DNA of 16,696 nucleotides, from contig JAAENB010000676.1 in NCBI GenBank assembly GCA_024224995.1, positions 1 to 16,696 of the forward strand, given 5' to 3'. Origin of the DNA: a bacterium. GTDB lineage: Bacteria > Spirochaetota > UBA4802 > UBA5550. Below, in pieces: positions 15,463 through 16,696 of the stretch. The notes under the pieces are model-generated. The model ran no database searches. It was not told the origin of the DNA and saw only the letters and a list, made by a program, of their open reading frames with translations. Made by a program: the position numbers and the translations under genes. How positions within the stretch are numbered: the stretch's first letter is position 1; each line of letters opens with the position of its first letter.

Positions 15463-15510
15463 GTTTGAAGTTTAAAGTTTCAGGTTTGAAGTTTATTATT
15501 TAAACTTCAA
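15463..15510. repeat. Direct and inverted repeats between rex and serC
   Basis: The 12-mer GTTTGAAGTTTA occurs at 15463-15474 and 15484-15495 (21-bp period). The second copy forms a perfect inverted repeat with TAAACTTCAA at 15501-15510: 10-bp arms, 5-nt loop. The hairpin includes the rex stop codon (15500-15502) and the last rex codons. It could stabilise the rex message end or attenuate transcription into serC. The stem is AT-rich and lacks a clear T-tract, so full termination is doubtful. Confidence 0.5.
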
Positions 15511-16174
15511 GCTCCAAACTTGAATCTTCTTCCAGTGAACATAAAGCGGAAAGGAATCTGAATTCTCCAACAACATCAATATTGGTGATAAAAATATTTT
15601 TCGCGTTAGTATTCAGCACCACAGGAGAAAAATTAACAATCCCCTTTATACCGCCTTTAATTAACCGGTTTACGATATTCTCAGCTGCCTTGGCCGGTAC
15701 AGCCATAACAGCAAGATCAATCTTTTCCTGCCTCACAACCTCTTCAATCTCATAACTTGGATAAAGAGGAATTTCCGTAACCAGGGTTTCCAGTTTGTTG
15801 ATATTTGAATCAAAACCGGCAACAACGGTAAAACCATGAGTAATATCTTTTACATAGTTGATTATAGCCATGCCCAGCTGGCCAAGACCAATAATACAGG
15901 CTTTTCTTTCACGATAAAAGCCGAGCTTGCTGCTGATCTGGGATCTAAGCCGGGGAACTTCATATCCCGAACCAATAGTTCCTGTTTCTCCAAGATACGT
16001 AATATCCTTCCTGATATTATGCGAAGCAGCACCTATCCTTTTGCCAAGCTCCGTAGAAGAAACGCTTGTTTTACCCTGGCTTTCCATTTCATCAAGAAGA
16101 CCGTAAATTTTGCAAAGACGGGTAATCGTAGGCTCAGGAATACTCCCAACTTTTAATTTTTTTTCTTTTGTCAT
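15500..16174 (-). CDS. rex: Redox-sensing transcriptional repressor Rex
   Basis: Dimeric repressor that binds DNA when NADH is low and releases when NADH binds. The 224 residues show an N-terminal winged helix (PEPTITRLCKIYGLLDEME; SSTELGKRIGAASHNIRKDI, where the family usually has VRKDL) and a wing LGETGTIGSGYEV at 61-73. The NAD(H) Rossmann domain follows, with IIGLGQLG (GLGQLG at 96-101), FDSN at 121-124 and IDLAVMAVPAKAAENIVN. A C-terminal FRFLSALCSLE helix is typical of the domain-swapped dimer. The MTKEKKLKV start at 16174 is chosen because it gives the normal family length; an upstream in-frame TTG would add a hydrophobic stretch running through the operator. No Shine-Dalgarno precedes the ATG, which is unusual here. 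A Rex operator lies 11 nt upstream, so autoregulation is expected. The last codons lie in a repeat. Confidence 0.92.
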   Translation of the reverse strand: MTKEKKLKVGSIPEPTITRLCKIYGLLDEMESQGKTSVSSTELGKRIGAASHNIRKDITYLGETGTIGSGYEVPRLRSQISSKLGFYRERKACIIGLGQLGMAIINYVKDITHGFTVVAGFDSNINKLETLVTEIPLYPSYEIEEVVRQEKIDLAVMAVPAKAAENIVNRLIKGGIKGIVNFSPVVLNTNAKNIFITNIDVVGEFRFLSALCSLEEDSSLELEV

Positions 16175-16185
16175 AAGGAAGATCA

Positions 16186-16203
16186 CTGTGAAAAAAATCA
16201 CAA
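16186..16203. promoter_or_regulatory. Rex operator 1, beside the rex start
   Basis: CTGTGA-AAAAAA-TCACAA differs by one base from the Rex consensus TTGTGA-N6-TCACAA. It lies 11 nt upstream of the rex ATG, where bound Rex would block transcription or the earliest part of the message. Confidence 0.8.
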
Positions 16204-16289
16204 TTAATGTCAAGCATGATTAGGGAAATTCCCTGAAAAACACCAAAAAATGAGCATTTTGTCGCTTTAATAGAGTAAAAACGGAATAA

Positions 16290-16307
16290 TTGTGATAAAT
16301 TTCACAG
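16290..16307. promoter_or_regulatory. Rex operator 2, middle of the intergenic region
   Basis: TTGTGA-TAAATT-TCACAG, one mismatch to the TTGTGA-N6-TCACAA consensus. It sits in the AT-rich middle of the divergent intergenic region, where promoters in both directions are expected. Confidence 0.8.
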
Positions 16308-16334
16308 TTTTTATTGTTTTTTGATTAATAGTAC

Positions 16335-16362
16335 TTGAAAAAATAACATCTTTTTTTATATG
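16335..16362 (+). promoter_or_regulatory. Candidate promoter for the DUF1015 gene
   Basis: TTGAAA (16335-16340), 16-nt spacer, TATATG (16357-16362), lying between Rex operators 2 and 3. If used, operator 3 would be about 40 nt downstream of the start point, suited to a roadblock. Other AT-rich -10-like boxes overlap, such as TATTAT at 16365-16370. Confidence 0.3.
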
Positions 16363-16383
16363 TGTATTATATTGATAAAAAAA

Positions 16384-16395
16384 ATAACCGGTTAT
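16384..16395. promoter_or_regulatory. 12-bp palindrome ATAACCGGTTAT
   Basis: A perfect palindrome between the candidate promoter and Rex operator 3. It does not match the Rex consensus and may be the site of a second regulator of the DUF1015 gene. Confidence 0.3.
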
Positions 16396-16405
16396 ACAGG
16401 GCTGG

Positions 16406-16423
16406 TTGTGATGCAATTCACAA
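16406..16423. promoter_or_regulatory. Rex operator 3, perfect consensus
   Basis: TTGTGATGCAATTCACAA matches both arms of the Rex consensus with no mismatch. It lies 55 nt before the DUF1015 start codon and is the best of the three sites. Confidence 0.88.
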
Positions 16424-16478
16424 ATACGGGACTGGTCTCGTTTAAAATTATCAAAATTTAAAAAATCAGAGAGAAATT

Positions 16479-16696
16479 ATGGCAACAATAAAAGCATTTA
16501 AGGGGCTGCGCCCAACAAAGGAGCTTGCTGAGCAAGTTGCTGAACTTCCTTATGACGTGGTAAATACAAAGGAAGCAAAAGAGATAGCCGGTGACAACAA
16601 GTATAGTTTTTTTCATATTACCCGTCCGGAAATTGCCCTGGCTGAAGATATAAGTCCGTATGATGAAGTCGTGTATAAAACAGGAAGACAAAACCT
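16479..16696 (+). CDS. DUF1015 family protein (N-terminal part only)
   Basis: The frame is open to the window end (72 codons) and begins MATIKAFKGLRPTKELAEQV, then AELPYDVVNTKEAKEIAGDN, SFFHITRPEIAL and YDEVVYKTGR. The pattern 'F-x-x-L-R-P ... LPYDVV(N/S)xxEA ... N-x-x-S-F-x-H-x-x-R-P-E-I' is characteristic of DUF1015 proteins (about 400 aa when complete), whose biochemical role is not established. I recall them beside serA and serC in several phyla, which this layout repeats. The start follows GAGAG (16469-16473), a modest Shine-Dalgarno 5 nt before the ATG. The gene is divergent from rex and shares its operator-rich intergenic region, so Rex control is expected. Confidence 0.8.
   Translation, partial: MATIKAFKGLRPTKELAEQVAELPYDVVNTKEAKEIAGDNKYSFFHITRPEIALAEDISPYDEVVYKTGRQN

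Noticed and set aside
16175..16213. Upstream TTG start for rex adding 13 residues
   Set aside because: The added residues are hydrophobic, run through Rex operator 1, and would make the protein longer than the family norm; no Shine-Dalgarno supports it.
16208..16213. Minus-strand TTGACA as a rex -35 box
   Set aside because: No -10-like hexamer lies at 16-18 nt spacing; the position falls on the operator arm CACAGT.

Overview
The window reads as a chromosomal segment of a Gram-negative bacterium of moderate GC content. It carries several lipoproteins with relaxed lipoboxes, a large exported transglutaminase-like protein, and redox-regulated serine genes. The affiliation cannot be fixed from the sequence alone. 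A spirochaete or another deep-branching anaerobic or facultative lineage (perhaps known only from metagenomes) would fit, but that is inference. No rRNA, tRNA, CRISPR array or transposase was seen.

Left part (1-2500) is a patchwork of small genes and debris: an inverted pair of REP-like palindromic repeats; an SGNH/GDSL hydrolase; a convergent 54-residue charged small protein with its own promoter; a cysteine-rich lipoprotein followed by a 28-residue micro-lipoprotein; a decayed fragment of a P-loop ATPase; and a protein with two ribbon-helix-helix-like segments.

Centre (2570-10505) holds two very long genes in divergent orientation. A 1249-aa exported TPR / DUF3857 / transglutaminase-like protein lies on the minus strand. 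A 1246-aa DUF3683-type flavoprotein on the plus strand fuses a D-lactate/glycolate-oxidase-like FAD module to two 4Fe-4S motifs and two CCG domains. A 61-aa unknown protein sits between them.

10538-13119 holds a DUF4157 (HELSH) protein of the kind associated with extracellular contractile injection system cargo. It has an internal 79-residue-period duplication and an unrecognised C-terminal region, and is followed by a lipoprotein gene. The DUF4157 frame has no ATG of its own. The only well-placed Shine-Dalgarno/ATG starts an 8-codon frame that contains A AAA AAG, the heptamer used for -1 frameshifting in dnaX. A -1 slip there enters the DUF4157 frame exactly, and the short frame's TGA overlaps a TTG in the long frame. 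This start region is the most unusual feature of the window.

13170-16696 is a compact redox/serine module. The minus-strand order is rex-serC-serA. Divergent to it starts a DUF1015 gene, truncated by the window end. The rex/DUF1015 intergenic region carries three near-perfect Rex operators (TTGTGA-N6-TCACAA type), one just upstream of the rex start codon. This predicts that the NADH/NAD+ sensor Rex controls itself, the NADH-producing serine pathway downstream of it, and the DUF1015 gene.
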